DNA of 64,000 nt from Algoriphagus lutimaris (GCF_017051705.1 NZ_JAFIDJ010000001.1:186001-250000); one strand, 5' to 3'. Counted from the stretch's first letter, positions 1 through 9,417 are shown. The notes: generated from the letters alone by a model not told the origin. Translations and numbers: made by a program.

Positions 1-242
1 TGAATTCCTTTAGTTGGTTCATTTATGAATAGGTAATCCTCATAGATATAAATTTTACCTGGATTATCTAAATCCTTGGCAGGTTCAATAGCAATCGTTC
101 TTGCCCTTACATCGCTCATTTCCAAGTATACAGGCATCATGGTGCGATAGGTGTAGGTGCTAGTTACTTCATCATGACAGGATGAAAAAATAAGAACTGC
201 TATAAAGAAAAGTAAGAGTTTAGGAGTATCGAGAGATTTCAT
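1..242 (-). CDS. LVIVD-type lipoprotein, N-terminal part
   Basis: An open frame enters from the left window edge and starts with ATG at 242 on the minus strand. The first residues form a lipoprotein signal (hydrophobic stretch followed by F-S-S-C, Cys22). The mature part reads ...MMPVYLEMSDVRART..., then NPGKIYIYEDYLFINEPTKGI, which resembles the start of Bacteroidota lipoproteins with LVIVD beta-propeller repeats. Those are surface or periplasmic proteins of unknown function. Only about 80 residues are visible, so the repeats themselves lie outside the window. The family call is by resemblance from memory; the lipoprotein call is direct. Confidence 0.6.
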   Translation of the reverse strand, partial: MKSLDTPKLLLFFIAVLIFSSCHDEVTSTYTYRTMMPVYLEMSDVRARTIAIEPAKDLDNPGKIYIYEDYLFINEPTKGI

Positions 243-480
243 ACTTCAGTTAGTTAAGAAAACAAAAAGATATAATCCTGTGACGTAGCCAAACTATAAT
301 CTGCAACAAGTCAAGATGCTAATATTTTATAGAGGCAATATTTTCTAAAATCTTGAGTTAATTAATTTTCTTAGAAAAAATTAAATTAACTATTAATTTA
401 GAATAAAAAGATAACAATCACATGAATAAGGCTTCGAACCTCTAGATGTTAAAGGATGAATTGAACTTTCAATGCAGGGA

Positions 481-933
481 TTAAATAATCTCTTTTGCTA
501 CTTTCATATGAAGTTCATTCATCATCATTAAAGCAGCCGAACCATACCATTCTTTCAGTTCCATTTTTAATACTCCTGCTTGAATGGAAGGGTCTGTCTC
601 GGTGAGGGATTTGGCATCTTCTAAATCCTGCACATCAAAAATATAAAGACCTCTTAGGTCCTCATTCCCAAAAAATGGGCCTGCCATCACTAATTTTCCT
701 TCTTCTGCCATTCTGGTGATATTAGCCATATGACCTTCTTGAAGCTTACTTCGCTCTTCTGTGGTGTACTCACTTACTCGGTCGCCTCTATAGAGGAAAG
801 CGATGACATATTTTTTCATTCCATATTGATCGGCCCCTACTTCTTCGGCTAATTTGGGATCATAACTGGACTGGGCGTTAGAAAAACTAATTGAGCAAGC
901 TAGTAAGGCGATAGAAAGGAGAAAGGTTTTCAT
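481..933 (-). CDS. Secreted YciI-like protein
   Basis: 150 residues. Residues 1-20 form a typical signal peptide ending in SNAQ, so the protein is probably periplasmic. The rest matches the YciI-like ferredoxin-fold family: a beta strand KYVIAFLYRGD, the conserved helix with His in EGHMANITRM, and GKLVMAGPF followed by LYIFDV. YciI domains are small dimeric alpha/beta proteins of unknown catalytic role. It starts 12 bp after the stop of the DUF389 gene on the same strand, so the two are probably co-transcribed. The family call is good, the function unknown. Confidence 0.75.
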   Translation of the reverse strand: MKTFLLSIALLACSISFSNAQSSYDPKLAEEVGADQYGMKKYVIAFLYRGDRVSEYTTEERSKLQEGHMANITRMAEEGKLVMAGPFFGNEDLRGLYIFDVQDLEDAKSLTETDPSIQAGVLKMELKEWYGSAALMMMNELHMKVAKEII

Positions 934-945
934 ATCAGTAGGGGA

Positions 946-2322
946 TTAGTTGAGGATAAGACCAACAGTGTCTGCTTTAGTTCTTAATTTAAGCCATTCA
1001 GTCAATTTTTCAGTTTCAGAAGCATTAGGTTTCGAGGAAAACTCTGCATAGGCAACCAAAAGTGTGTCTGTTTTTTCATTTTCCAAGTCAGTGACCAATG
1101 ACCTGTTTAAGGTGAATTTACGAAGCTTGGGATGATTGATCTTTGCTTCTTGTGCTATATCATTCCCAAGAAATCGTACTTCTCCATAATTCGCGACTTC
1201 ACTTTCAAGCAAGGCGATGCGTTGATCCTTATCTTGAATGATTTGTTCATTTCGTTCATACAGATCTTTTAGGATATCCGAACGCAATAAATTCATATCT
1301 GTAATTCCCGCATTATTTTGATTGATCTTGATATCCGTATCCGTTAGTCCAAAGGTGATAGCTTTTTCTTTGATAAGCTCGATGGTTTCCTGGTCTATTT
1401 GATCTCCAATCAAACTTACCTGGATTGTTTTATTTGAACTGGAATAGGTGAAATTGGAATTAAGTACTTGCGTTCTAGGAAAAACCATTTCCTGGCCTAC
1501 GAAAGTTTTTGCTTGTTCTTCCCAGATGGATCGGATGACAATCCCATATGCTAAATAGACACTTGGTACGATCGTAATAATGGTAAATATGGTAATGTAG
1601 GTTTGTACTCGTTTTTCTTTTTTATGATCTAAAAATTCCTTTTTAGGAAAATTCATAAACCGAACAATCAAATATGTGGAGAGACTTATAAAAACTGAAT
1701 TGATAAAAAATAAATAAAAGGCACCGATGAAATAATAAAGATTCATGGTTGCTAAACCATATCCAGCAGTACAAAGGGGAGGCATTAATGCAGTGGCAAT
1801 TGCCACCCCAGGTATTGCATTACTTTTCTCTTTTCGGGAACCTGCAATGATTCCAGCAAGCCCTCCAAACAGAGCAATTAGAACATCCCAAATGGTGGGT
1901 TCTGTTCGTGCCAAAAGTTCGGATTGGGCATCATCCAAAGGTGTGAAATTAAAGTAAATTGTGGAGGTTAAAATCGCGATAAAAACGGCAACTCCAAGAT
2001 TCCTCATCGAACGTTTCAAAAGCTCAAAATCATTGATCCCAGCAGCCAGTCCAATTCCCATAATCGGACCCATCAATGGGGAGATCAACATGGCTCCGAT
2101 GATCACTGCTGTGGAGTTTACATTGAGACCGATAGAGGCAACAAAAATCGCGAAAATCAGAATCCATAGATTGGCCCCTTTAAAATCCACGTTCTTTTTG
2201 ATATAGTCAATGGTGGCTAGCTCATCCTCTTTGCCTTCATGTAAATCAAACCTGTTTTTCAAATAGAGTAGGGTTCGGATCAATTGATTTCGATTGCTTC
2301 TAGGGGCTTTTTCTTCTTCCAT
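946..2322 (-). CDS. DUF389 family integral membrane protein
   Basis: 458 residues. Residues about 50-270 hold a run of hydrophobic helices with the DUF389 (TIGR00341-like) signature: the glycine-rich segment INSTAVIIGAMLISPLMGPIMGIG and a second one, GLAGIIAGSRKEK...AIPGVAIATALMPPLCTAGYGL. The C-terminal 190 residues are soluble and end in a short beta-rich domain plus a putative coiled coil (NEQIIQDKDQRIALLESEV). DUF389 proteins are inner membrane proteins with no established substrate. The gene leads a probable two-gene unit with the secreted YciI-like protein downstream. It is full length and unbroken. Confidence 0.85.
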   Translation of the reverse strand: MEEEKAPRSNRNQLIRTLLYLKNRFDLHEGKEDELATIDYIKKNVDFKGANLWILIFAIFVASIGLNVNSTAVIIGAMLISPLMGPIMGIGLAAGINDFELLKRSMRNLGVAVFIAILTSTIYFNFTPLDDAQSELLARTEPTIWDVLIALFGGLAGIIAGSRKEKSNAIPGVAIATALMPPLCTAGYGLATMNLYYFIGAFYLFFINSVFISLSTYLIVRFMNFPKKEFLDHKKEKRVQTYITIFTIITIVPSVYLAYGIVIRSIWEEQAKTFVGQEMVFPRTQVLNSNFTYSSSNKTIQVSLIGDQIDQETIELIKEKAITFGLTDTDIKINQNNAGITDMNLLRSDILKDLYERNEQIIQDKDQRIALLESEVANYGEVRFLGNDIAQEAKINHPKLRKFTLNRSLVTDLENEKTDTLLVAYAEFSSKPNASETEKLTEWLKLRTKADTVGLILN

Positions 2323-2704
2323 CTTAGGGGTAATTAATAGGCACCTAAATTAGTTAAAATAAGCCTTCGACAAGTTTTTGATGAGTAAAATAGTGTTGGT
2401 TTAGGGGAAGTGAGGAGGATATTTGTTGGTACACTTTATGCTTTATTAAATTGATTTTTTTAATCATTTGTATATTATAAATTGATTTAATTATAGGTAG
2501 TTAAAATATTGATTTATAATTAAATATGATTGAATTAGTCTAGGCATAATTTGGTTCAACTAAAAAAATTAGATTAGACTAAAAATTGATAACCCCTCAT
2601 TTTTTAAAAATTACTTCTTGATCGGAATGGCAGATTGGAAAGCTTTGGAGTGTATTTGAAGACCTATATGGGAAAATCAAAATATTGGATTTGCATCAGG
2701 AATA
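2323..2704. other. AT-rich intergenic region, divergent
   Basis: 382 bp between the DUF389 gene (minus) and a response regulator (plus). About 2440-2600 is very AT-rich with several copies of the word ATTGATTT or close variants (for example near 2450, 2480, 2509). No open frame worth naming, no RNA gene and no convincing TAnnTTTG promoter was found. It should contain promoters for both flanking genes. Confidence 0.5.
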
Positions 2705-2752
2705 ATGATATTTGCAGATTCGGTTTCGCCCTGTAGTATCAACTATCAAAAT

Positions 2753-3136
2753 ATGAATAATACCATTTCCAAAAGAATTGCATCTATAGATGATGATAAA
2801 ATTCAACATATTTTGGTCAAGAAAAGAATGCAGTTGATAGATCCCACTGTGGAGATATTTCCTTTTGATGATCCTGAAAATGCGTTGGAATGGCTTGAGA
2901 ATAACTCCGTAGATTTAATATTTATGGACCTTAATTTTCCTGGCCTTTCCGGTTGGGATTTGCTCCAAAAAATCAGAGAAGTTTCCCAAGCTCCCGTGAT
3001 CGTTTTGACAGGAAATATTGGGCCTTTTGAACGAGAGAAAATAGAGGCATTTCCCCAGGCAATCCGTCTGTTTGAAAAACCAATTTCCAGTGTTCAGGTG
3101 AATGATGTTTTCCAATATTTGAACTCCAAAAATTAG
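2753..3136 (+). CDS. Stand-alone response regulator receiver protein
   Basis: 127 residues from the ATG at 2753. An earlier in-frame ATG at 2705 would add 16 unrelated-looking residues, whereas the receiver fold starts immediately after 2753 (KRIASIDDDKI). The receiver motifs are present: acidic pocket DDD, phospho-acceptor Asp in LIFMDLNFPG, Thr in VIVLTGN, and Lys in LFEKPI. There is no output domain, so it acts like a CheY-type single-domain receiver. No kinase lies next to it, so its partner is unknown. Confidence 0.82.
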   Translation: MNNTISKRIASIDDDKIQHILVKKRMQLIDPTVEIFPFDDPENALEWLENNSVDLIFMDLNFPGLSGWDLLQKIREVSQAPVIVLTGNIGPFEREKIEAFPQAIRLFEKPISSVQVNDVFQYLNSKN

Positions 3137-3482
3137 AGAAAAATTAAGCCCATTTATTTCAAAGAAAGGGAAGAAATGACCTAGAATAAGGAGATGGGAA
3201 TCCTAAGTATATACACCGCTATTTTTTTGGCAGGAATTTTGAAATTACACGAGGTAATTGAAACTCTTACGTTGATAAAAGAGCAGAATTAATTTTAGTA
3301 AATCGAACTAATTAGCTCGCATTCTATTTAGATACTTTAAACCTTTTTAAAAAAACGAATTAGGTTTGTAGAATAATTAGATTGAATGATTTTACCATTT
3401 AAAAGTATTAATGTCCCTTTTGGTATCTTAAGCCAAAACCCTTTGGAGATTTTTACTTAATTTCAAGCGATTAAATTGACCT
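3137..3482. other. Intergenic region upstream of mlaE
   Basis: 346 bp. It contains a TAnnTTTG element at 3361 (listed separately). A 32-codon frame begins with ATG at 3194 just after AAGGAG and encodes one hydrophobic stretch (MGILSIYTAIFLAGILKL...). It could be a tiny membrane protein but nothing else supports it, so it is not listed as a gene. Nothing else was recognised. Confidence 0.35.
3361..3368 (+). promoter_or_regulatory. Candidate promoter -7 element (TAGGTTTG)
   Basis: TAGGTTTG fits the Bacteroidota -7 consensus TAnnTTTG. It lies about 115 bp upstream of mlaE, so it would give a leader of roughly 110 nt. No clear -33 TTTG element is visible. Confidence 0.35.
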
Positions 3483-4277
3483 ATGGCTGAAGAAGCAGAC
3501 AGAAAGCCTGTGCTTTCTAAGAAAATAGATAAATTTTTTACAGGCTTAGCAAGTGCCTGGAGCTTTGTAAGGAGATTCTTTAAAGAAGTGTTTTTACCTC
3601 CTTATGAACTAAAAGAAGTCTTCCACCAATGTTATCGAATTGGGGTGGAATCCTTGCCTCTTATTTCATTGACTGGATTCATCGTAGGGATTGTATTTAC
3701 CAATCAATCTAGACCCTCTCTTTCAGAATTTGGTGCAACCTCTTGGTTACCTTCTTTGATTTCCATAGCCGTAGTAAGAGCGATGGGACCTTTGGTGACG
3801 GCATTGATTGCAGCTGGAAAGATGGGATCCAGTATTGGTGCAGAGATAGGCTCCATGAAAGTGACAGAGCAAATTGATGCCATGGAAGTTTCAGCAACCA
3901 ATCCTTTCAAATTTTTGGTGGTAACCCGGGTTTTGGCAACAACTTTCATGATACCCGTCTTGGTGATGTATACTGATTTTGTCGCATTGATGGGATCTTT
4001 CTTAAGTGTAAACGCCAATGAAAATGTCAGTATGACCACCTTTTTTGTAGAGGTGTTTGAATCAATTAGTTTCTTGGATATCAACTCTTCAGTCTTGAAA
4101 TCCCTTCTATTTGGCTTTACTATTGGCATAGTGGGTTGCTATAAAGGATATAACTCTTCCAAAGGAACCGAGGGAGTAGGTCGTGCAGCGAATTCAGCTG
4201 TTGTGATGGCCATGTTCCTGATATTTATTGAAGAATTACTGGTTCTTCAGATTGTGAACGCAATTAGAATGATGTAA
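3483..4277 (+). CDS. mlaE: MlaE-type ABC transporter permease
   Basis: 264 residues, the usual size for the MlaE/YrbE permease family. It spans the inner membrane with about five or six helices. Family motifs seen include ESLPLISLTGFIVGIVF, the glycine-rich coupling region MGPLVTALIAAGKMGSSIGAEIGSMKVTEQIDAMEV, and the C-terminal GVGRAANSAVV. A soluble N-terminal extension of about 40 residues precedes the core. With the ATPase 3 bp downstream and the MCE protein after it, this forms the core of a phospholipid transport system that maintains outer membrane asymmetry. MlaB and MlaC are not encoded here. Confidence 0.93.
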   Translation: MAEEADRKPVLSKKIDKFFTGLASAWSFVRRFFKEVFLPPYELKEVFHQCYRIGVESLPLISLTGFIVGIVFTNQSRPSLSEFGATSWLPSLISIAVVRAMGPLVTALIAAGKMGSSIGAEIGSMKVTEQIDAMEVSATNPFKFLVVTRVLATTFMIPVLVMYTDFVALMGSFLSVNANENVSMTTFFVEVFESISFLDINSSVLKSLLFGFTIGIVGCYKGYNSSKGTEGVGRAANSAVVMAMFLIFIEELLVLQIVNAIRMM

Positions 4278-4280
4278 ACC

Positions 4281-5033
4281 ATGGAAGAGAAAGTTGTAGA
4301 AATAGCTGGTTTAAAGAAATCATTTGGGGATTTGGATGTTCTCAAAGGGGTTGATTTGGATTTATATAAGGGTGAGAACTTAGTGGTACTCGGTAAATCT
4401 GGTTCTGGTAAATCTGTGTTGATTAAAATCATGGTGGGTTTGCTGAAGCAGGATGAAGGATCGATGAAGGTGTTAGGGCAGGAAGTTTCCAAATTAGGAA
4501 CCAAAGCACTCAATGAGCTTCGATTAAAAATAGGTTTCTCTTTTCAGAATTCAGCCTTATATGATAGTATGACTGTTCGGGAGAATATGGAGTTTCCATT
4601 GGTAAGAAATGTGAAGAACCTAACCCGAGGAGAAATTACAAGAAAAATAGAAGAGTTATTGGATAGTGTGGGCTTACCCCAATCCATCAATCAGATGCCG
4701 TCTGAACTTTCAGGAGGTCAGAAAAAAAGGATAGGGGTGGCCAGGACTTTGATATTAAATCCTGAGATCATGCTTTATGATGAACCAACTGCTGGTCTAG
4801 ATCCGATTACTTGTATGGATATTAATAATTTGATCAACCAAGTAAGAGAGCAGTATAATACTTCATCAATAGTCATTACCCATGACCTTACTTGTGCCAA
4901 AGTAACAGGGGATCGTCAAGCAGTGTTGCTAGACGGTCAATTCAAGGCGATCGGTAGTTTTGAAGATGTTTTTGCTCATGCACAAGATGGGCGAGTCAAA
5001 TCATTTTACGATTATAACTTCATTGATTCATGA
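4281..5033 (+). CDS. mlaF: MlaF-type ABC transporter ATPase
   Basis: 250 residues. Walker A GKSGSGKS is at residues 38-45, the ABC signature LSGGQ near 143, and Walker B IMLYDEPTAGLD near 163-173; a switch His follows in SIVITHD. This is the energising subunit for the adjacent permease. The gene starts 3 bp after mlaE and its last codons overlap the ATG of the MCE gene by 4 bp (ATGA), which indicates translational coupling. Confidence 0.94.
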   Translation: MEEKVVEIAGLKKSFGDLDVLKGVDLDLYKGENLVVLGKSGSGKSVLIKIMVGLLKQDEGSMKVLGQEVSKLGTKALNELRLKIGFSFQNSALYDSMTVRENMEFPLVRNVKNLTRGEITRKIEELLDSVGLPQSINQMPSELSGGQKKRIGVARTLILNPEIMLYDEPTAGLDPITCMDINNLINQVREQYNTSSIVITHDLTCAKVTGDRQAVLLDGQFKAIGSFEDVFAHAQDGRVKSFYDYNFIDS

Positions 5034-6013
5034 GAGGTGAAAATAAACGCAACGTTTTAGTAGGCATATTTGTATTTATAGGAATTGCCATCCTGGTAGC
5101 CGGTATTTTGACCTTAGGCGGCCAGCAAAAGAAATTTGTCAAAGCAATCCAATTGAAAACGGTGTTCGATGATATTGGAGGTTTACAGACTGGAAACAAT
5201 GTTTGGTTTTCAGGGGTGAAAATCGGTACGGTACGAAAAATCAATTTCTATGGTGATTCGCAAGTTGAAATAGAAATGAACGTAGAGGAGGAAGTGGTAG
5301 AATTTATTCGAAAGGATTCAAAGGCCACATTAAGCTCTGACGGACTGATCGGTAATAGAATCATCGTGATTTACGGTGGTACTACCATGGCACCTCCAGT
5401 GGAGGATGGTGATCGATTGGAATCGGTTATGCCTTTGGATACCGATCAAATGATGGAAACCTTGCAAGTAAATAATGAAAATCTAGTTGAGATCACCAAT
5501 GACCTAAAGGTTTTGACCAGTAAATTAGCTGCAGGGGAAGGCATCGTAGGAGCTGTGTTGACTGACTCCACCTTGGCAGAAAGTTTCAAAACCATCATTG
5601 CGAACCTGAATAATGCCTCTGTTCAAAGTAACAGAATGCTTACCGACCTCAACTCCTTTACCCAGAAATTAAATCAGGAGGGAAATCTTTTCAATGATCT
5701 GGTAACGGATACCACTTTGGTCACCGAATTTAAATCCACTATGGGAAGTCTGAAAGCCACCGCTGAAAACTCTGAACAAATGACGGAAGAGTTGAAAGCT
5801 ATTACAGAAAAATTCAACTCCTCAGACAATTCCATCGGCGTATTGTTAAATGATGAGGAATTTGCTAAAAATTTAAAGCAAACCATGGTAAATACAGATT
5901 CTGCTACTTACAACCTTAATAGAGGATTAGAGGCACTGGAATACACCTGGCCCTTCAGAAAAGGATTTAAAAGAAAAGCAAAGGCTGAAGAAAAAGCCAA
6001 TGAAAATAATTAA
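5030..6013 (+). CDS. mlaD: MlaD-type MCE domain protein
   Basis: 327 residues. A single N-terminal transmembrane helix (residues about 8-28) anchors the protein in the inner membrane. The MCE domain follows (about 38-115: VFDDIGGLQTGNNVWFSGVKIGTV... and SDGLIGNRIIVI). The remaining 200 residues are mostly helical with recurring blocks of the type LNNASVQSNRMLTDLN and LLNDEEFAKNLKQT, as expected for a lipid-conducting hexamer with a helical needle. It ends at a strong terminator and overlaps mlaF by 4 bp. Confidence 0.92.
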   Translation: MRGENKRNVLVGIFVFIGIAILVAGILTLGGQQKKFVKAIQLKTVFDDIGGLQTGNNVWFSGVKIGTVRKINFYGDSQVEIEMNVEEEVVEFIRKDSKATLSSDGLIGNRIIVIYGGTTMAPPVEDGDRLESVMPLDTDQMMETLQVNNENLVEITNDLKVLTSKLAAGEGIVGAVLTDSTLAESFKTIIANLNNASVQSNRMLTDLNSFTQKLNQEGNLFNDLVTDTTLVTEFKSTMGSLKATAENSEQMTEELKAITEKFNSSDNSIGVLLNDEEFAKNLKQTMVNTDSATYNLNRGLEALEYTWPFRKGFKRKAKAEEKANENN

Positions 6014-6018
6014 AATGA

Positions 6019-6046
6019 AGCCCTAAATTGATTTAGGGCTTTTTTT
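6019..6046 (+). terminator. Intrinsic terminator of mlaEFD
   Basis: Perfect 10-bp stem AGCCCTAAAT / ATTTAGGGCT with a 2-base loop, followed by TTTTTT. It sits 5 bp after the mlaD stop. The minus-strand frame ending at 6045 reaches into the T-tract. Confidence 0.92.
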
Positions 6047-6081
6047 ATGAACGATCCGAAATTCCGTTTTCGATCTTCTCT

Positions 6082-6435
6082 TTAGCCTCCTGATGGTCTT
6101 CCCCATTGGCTTCCAATTGATCTGCGGTATTCTTTTCTGTGATCACTGCTTTCATACGAGTCAATCATTTTATTGCCCAAGGGACTGAAGATTTTCACTT
6201 TTCTAAAAAGGTGAATACCTGCCATCAATAATAGAACCATCCAAATGAAACTTTCAGGGGGAGCTTCCTCAAAGGCAAGGTACGTCCAAGGCAACACGCA
6301 AAGGATAATGATCACCAGCTTTAGCAGTTGAGGGTAGTCAAAAACTCTGATCCACCAATAGTCCCATTTGATAAAAGGGATCCAGGTAGCAAGGATAAAA
6401 AATGCACTGATTATCCTCAAAACGTAAATCGGCAT
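6082..6435 (-). CDS. Small membrane protein, probably frameshifted near its C-terminus
   Basis: The uninterrupted frame gives 117 residues: three hydrophobic helices with the pattern KWDYWWIRVFDYPQ between helices 1 and 2. This resembles the N-terminal membrane part that precedes the nuclease domain in Bacteroidota endonuclease/exonuclease/phosphatase family proteins, but no nuclease domain follows. The last 28 residues in this frame are an R/S/G-rich string typical of out-of-frame reading. The +1 frame from the ATG at 6155 to the TAA at 6045 instead reads as a charged, natural-looking tail (MKAVITEKNTADQLEANGED, then a Lys/Glu-rich end). A one-base shift near 6160 would join the two. The functional assignment is open. 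Confidence 0.5.
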   Translation of the reverse strand: MPIYVLRIISAFFILATWIPFIKWDYWWIRVFDYPQLLKLVIIILCVLPWTYLAFEEAPPESFIWMVLLLMAGIHLFRKVKIFSPLGNKMIDSYESSDHRKEYRRSIGSQWGRPSGG

Positions 6436-6587
6436 AGGCTTTGGAATTTATTAACTAATATAAACAAGTAAGAAGTAAAATTGACCAAGCCCAATATTGA
6501 AGGGAATAGCGAGTGTGGAATGAATTCTATCTTTCGTAATTTGGTTACTAATAAAACGCTTCTTCATAGACCTAAACAATTTTTATC

Positions 6588-9362
6588 ATGAACCAAGATC
6601 CATTTCAAATTAAATCAAGTTTAACAACTGATTCCGGTACTTTTGATTATTGGAGTTTGGATAAGCTCCATCAAGCTGGACATGAGATTAAAAAGTTACC
6701 ATTCTCTATTCGGATTTTATTGGAAAATGCGCTTCGAAACTATGATGCCTTTTCCATTACCAAAGAGCATTTAGACACTATTTTAAACTGGAAACCTGAA
6801 GCATCGGATGCAGACATTCCTTATAAACCGGCTAGAGTTTTGATGCAGGATTTTACGGGAGTTCCCGCAGTTGTAGATATAGCATCTCTGCGATCGGAGG
6901 CCCAGCGTAAAGGAAAAGATCCAGAAAGAATCAATCCTTTGATCCCTGTAGATTTGGTAATTGATCATTCGGTTCAAGTGGATTATTTTGGAACCAATTA
7001 CAGCTACCAGCGGAATGTGGAAGTAGAATATGAGCGGAATGCAGAACGGTATCAGTTTTTGAAATGGGCACAAAAATCCTTTGATAATTTTTCTGTAGTA
7101 CCTCCAGGAATGGGGATTTGTCATCAGGTAAACCTTGAATACTTGGCTCAGGGAGTGATTATGCGTGATGGGAAGGTTTTTCCAGACACCTTGGTAGGTA
7201 CCGATTCACATACCCCAATGGTCAACGGAATTGGGGTCGTAGGATGGGGAGTTGGCGGAATTGAGGCGGAAGCAGCCCTATTAGGACAACCCATTTTCTT
7301 TATCATGCCAGAGGTAGTTGGTTTGAAATTGACCGGTAAACTACCAGCAGGAACTACTGCGACAGACATGGTTTTGACCATTACCGAATTGCTCAGAAAA
7401 CATGGAGTGGTGGGTAAGTTTGTAGAGGTATTTGGACCAGGGTTGGATCATTTGACTGTACCGGATCGAGCGACCATTTCCAACATGTCTCCGGAATTTG
7501 GATGTACAGTTTCCTATTTCCCAATAGATGACAGAACTCTTGATTACATGGCGAAGACCAATCGGAGCAAAAGCCAGATTAAATTGGTAGAGGACTATTG
7601 CAAAGCGAATTTATTATGGAGGAAAGAGGAGGATTTGATACAGTATTCCTCTGTTGTAGAATTGGATTTAGGGACGGTAGAGGCAACGGTATCTGGCCCC
7701 AAAAGGCCTCAGGATAAAATTTTGGTTCGAAACTTTAAACCAAAATTCGAAGAGTTATTACATTCCATGCATGGCAGACAATACATTCCAATAGATAAAA
7801 GAGAGGAAGGAAGAATGCTTGCTGAAGGTGGTGGACAATCCTCAAAAGAGGCAAAAAATTCCCCTCAAGATGTAGCGTTTAAAACAGAAGTAAAAAACGG
7901 GTTGAAATCGGTTACCATCGATTTAAACTATGAAAAATTTACGCTTTATGATGGATCTATTGTCATCGCTGCCATTACTTCCTGTACCAATACCTCCAAT
8001 CCAGCAGTAATGCTGGGTGCAGGCTTAGTAGCCAAAAAGGCATTGGAAAGAGGTTTGGATGTGAAGCCTTGGGTAAAAACCTCCTTGGCTCCAGGTTCGA
8101 AAGTCGTGACAGATTACTTAAGCAAAGCAGGCTTATTGGAAGAATTAGAAGCTCTCAAATTCCATACTGTTGGGTATGGTTGTACTTCCTGTATCGGAAA
8201 TTCAGGACCTTTACCAAACCATATTGCTAAGGCAGTGGAGGATAATGATTTAGTAGTAGCCTCGGTGCTTTCGGGAAATCGAAATTTTGAAGCCAGAGTA
8301 CACCCTCAGGTGAAAATGAATTACCTCATGTCACCTATGCTGGTGGTTGTGTACGCGTTGACGGGGAGAGTAGATGTGGATTTATACAATGAACCAATAG
8401 GATATGACCCCAACCAAGAACCGGTTTATCTCAAAGATATTTGGCCTACCACAGCGGAAATAGATGAGATTTCCAGAAAAGTGTTGACACCCGATGATTA
8501 CGAGAAAAATTATGGGGAGATATTCGAAGGAAATGATATCTGGAAAAAATTGAATTCGGGAGAAGGGTCTATTTATCCATGGGATGATTCCAGTACCTAT
8601 ATCAAAGAAGCTCCCTTTTTCAAAGGAATCTCAATGGATTTGGAAAGTCCAAAGAATATCGAAGATGCAAGAGTTTTATTAAAGTTAGGAGACTATATTA
8701 CTACAGACCACATTTCTCCAGCAGGTTCATTCAAGCCAGATACTCCAGCTGGGAAGTATTTGAATGGAAGAGGGGTGCAGCGGCCTGATTTCAATTCTTA
8801 TGGTTCAAGAAGAGGAAATGATGAAGTGATGGTTCGAGGTACATTTGCCAATGTACGGATCAAGAATCAACTCTCTACCCAAGAAGGAGGCTTTACCAAG
8901 TACATTCCTGATGATGAGGAAATGACAGTTTTTGATGCCTCTCGAAAATACCAAGCCGATGGAACACCCTTGATTGTCTTGGCCGGAAAAGAATATGGTT
9001 CAGGATCTTCCAGAGATTGGGCTGCTAAAGGCACCAATTTATTGGGGATTAAAGCTGTGATTGCAGAAAGCTATGAGCGGATTCACCGAAGCAATCTAGT
9101 AGGAATGGGAGTCTTACCTCTTCAGTTTAATTCAGGAGAAAGCGCCGAAAGTTTGGGCTTAACAGGTTTTGAATCCTTTAGTATCGAAGGTATTTCGGAT
9201 GGATTGAAACCTGGCCAACGCTTTAGGGTGGAAGCAGTGGATCAAGATGGAAATAAAAAGGAGTTTCATGTAAAATCCCGATTGGATTCTGAAGTAGAGA
9301 TTGCTTATTACCAACACGGAGGAATCCTGAATTATGTATTAAGAGATTTCTTAAAGGACTAA
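6588..9362 (+). CDS. acnA: Aconitate hydratase (AcnA type)
   Basis: 924 residues, the expected length for monomeric AcnA/IRP-type aconitases. It interconverts citrate and isocitrate in the TCA cycle through a [4Fe-4S] cluster. The cluster cysteines are visible in AAITSCTNTSNP and in VGYGCTSCIGNSGPL. Other family blocks are TLVGTDSHTPMVNGIGVVGWGVGGIEAE, the swivel-domain segment GDYITTDHISPAGS and the substrate-binding GKEYGSGSSRDWAAKG. It is transcribed alone and ends at a terminator. There is no nearby operon partner. Confidence 0.96.
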   Translation: MNQDPFQIKSSLTTDSGTFDYWSLDKLHQAGHEIKKLPFSIRILLENALRNYDAFSITKEHLDTILNWKPEASDADIPYKPARVLMQDFTGVPAVVDIASLRSEAQRKGKDPERINPLIPVDLVIDHSVQVDYFGTNYSYQRNVEVEYERNAERYQFLKWAQKSFDNFSVVPPGMGICHQVNLEYLAQGVIMRDGKVFPDTLVGTDSHTPMVNGIGVVGWGVGGIEAEAALLGQPIFFIMPEVVGLKLTGKLPAGTTATDMVLTITELLRKHGVVGKFVEVFGPGLDHLTVPDRATISNMSPEFGCTVSYFPIDDRTLDYMAKTNRSKSQIKLVEDYCKANLLWRKEEDLIQYSSVVELDLGTVEATVSGPKRPQDKILVRNFKPKFEELLHSMHGRQYIPIDKREEGRMLAEGGGQSSKEAKNSPQDVAFKTEVKNGLKSVTIDLNYEKFTLYDGSIVIAAITSCTNTSNPAVMLGAGLVAKKALERGLDVKPWVKTSLAPGSKVVTDYLSKAGLLEELEALKFHTVGYGCTSCIGNSGPLPNHIAKAVEDNDLVVASVLSGNRNFEARVHPQVKMNYLMSPMLVVVYALTGRVDVDLYNEPIGYDPNQEPVYLKDIWPTTAEIDEISRKVLTPDDYEKNYGEIFEGNDIWKKLNSGEGSIYPWDDSSTYIKEAPFFKGISMDLESPKNIEDARVLLKLGDYITTDHISPAGSFKPDTPAGKYLNGRGVQRPDFNSYGSRRGNDEVMVRGTFANVRIKNQLSTQEGGFTKYIPDDEEMTVFDASRKYQADGTPLIVLAGKEYGSGSSRDWAAKGTNLLGIKAVIAESYERIHRSNLVGMGVLPLQFNSGESAESLGLTGFESFSIEGISDGLKPGQRFRVEAVDQDGNKKEFHVKSRLDSEVEIAYYQHGGILNYVLRDFLKD

Positions 9363-9391
9363 GTTCCCATTTAGTTGTTTTATAATGCTTC

Positions 9392-9417
9392 AAAACCCGT
9401 CAATAATGACGGGTTTT
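9392..9417 (+). terminator. Intrinsic terminator after acnA
   Basis: Stem AAAACCCGTCA / TGACGGGTTTT with an ATAA loop, ending in a T-run. The A-run on the other side means it may also stop transcription of the convergent minus-strand remnant. Confidence 0.9.

Noticed and set aside
1745-2206. Plus-strand frames opposite the DUF389 gene
   Set aside because: Antisense shadows of transmembrane codons; composition (Pro, Ser, Ile runs) matches reverse reading of hydrophobic helices.
3194-3292. 32-codon frame after AAGGAG with a hydrophobic stretch
   Set aside because: The putative ribosome binding site touches the ATG with no spacing, and nothing else supports it. Mentioned only in the intergenic entry.
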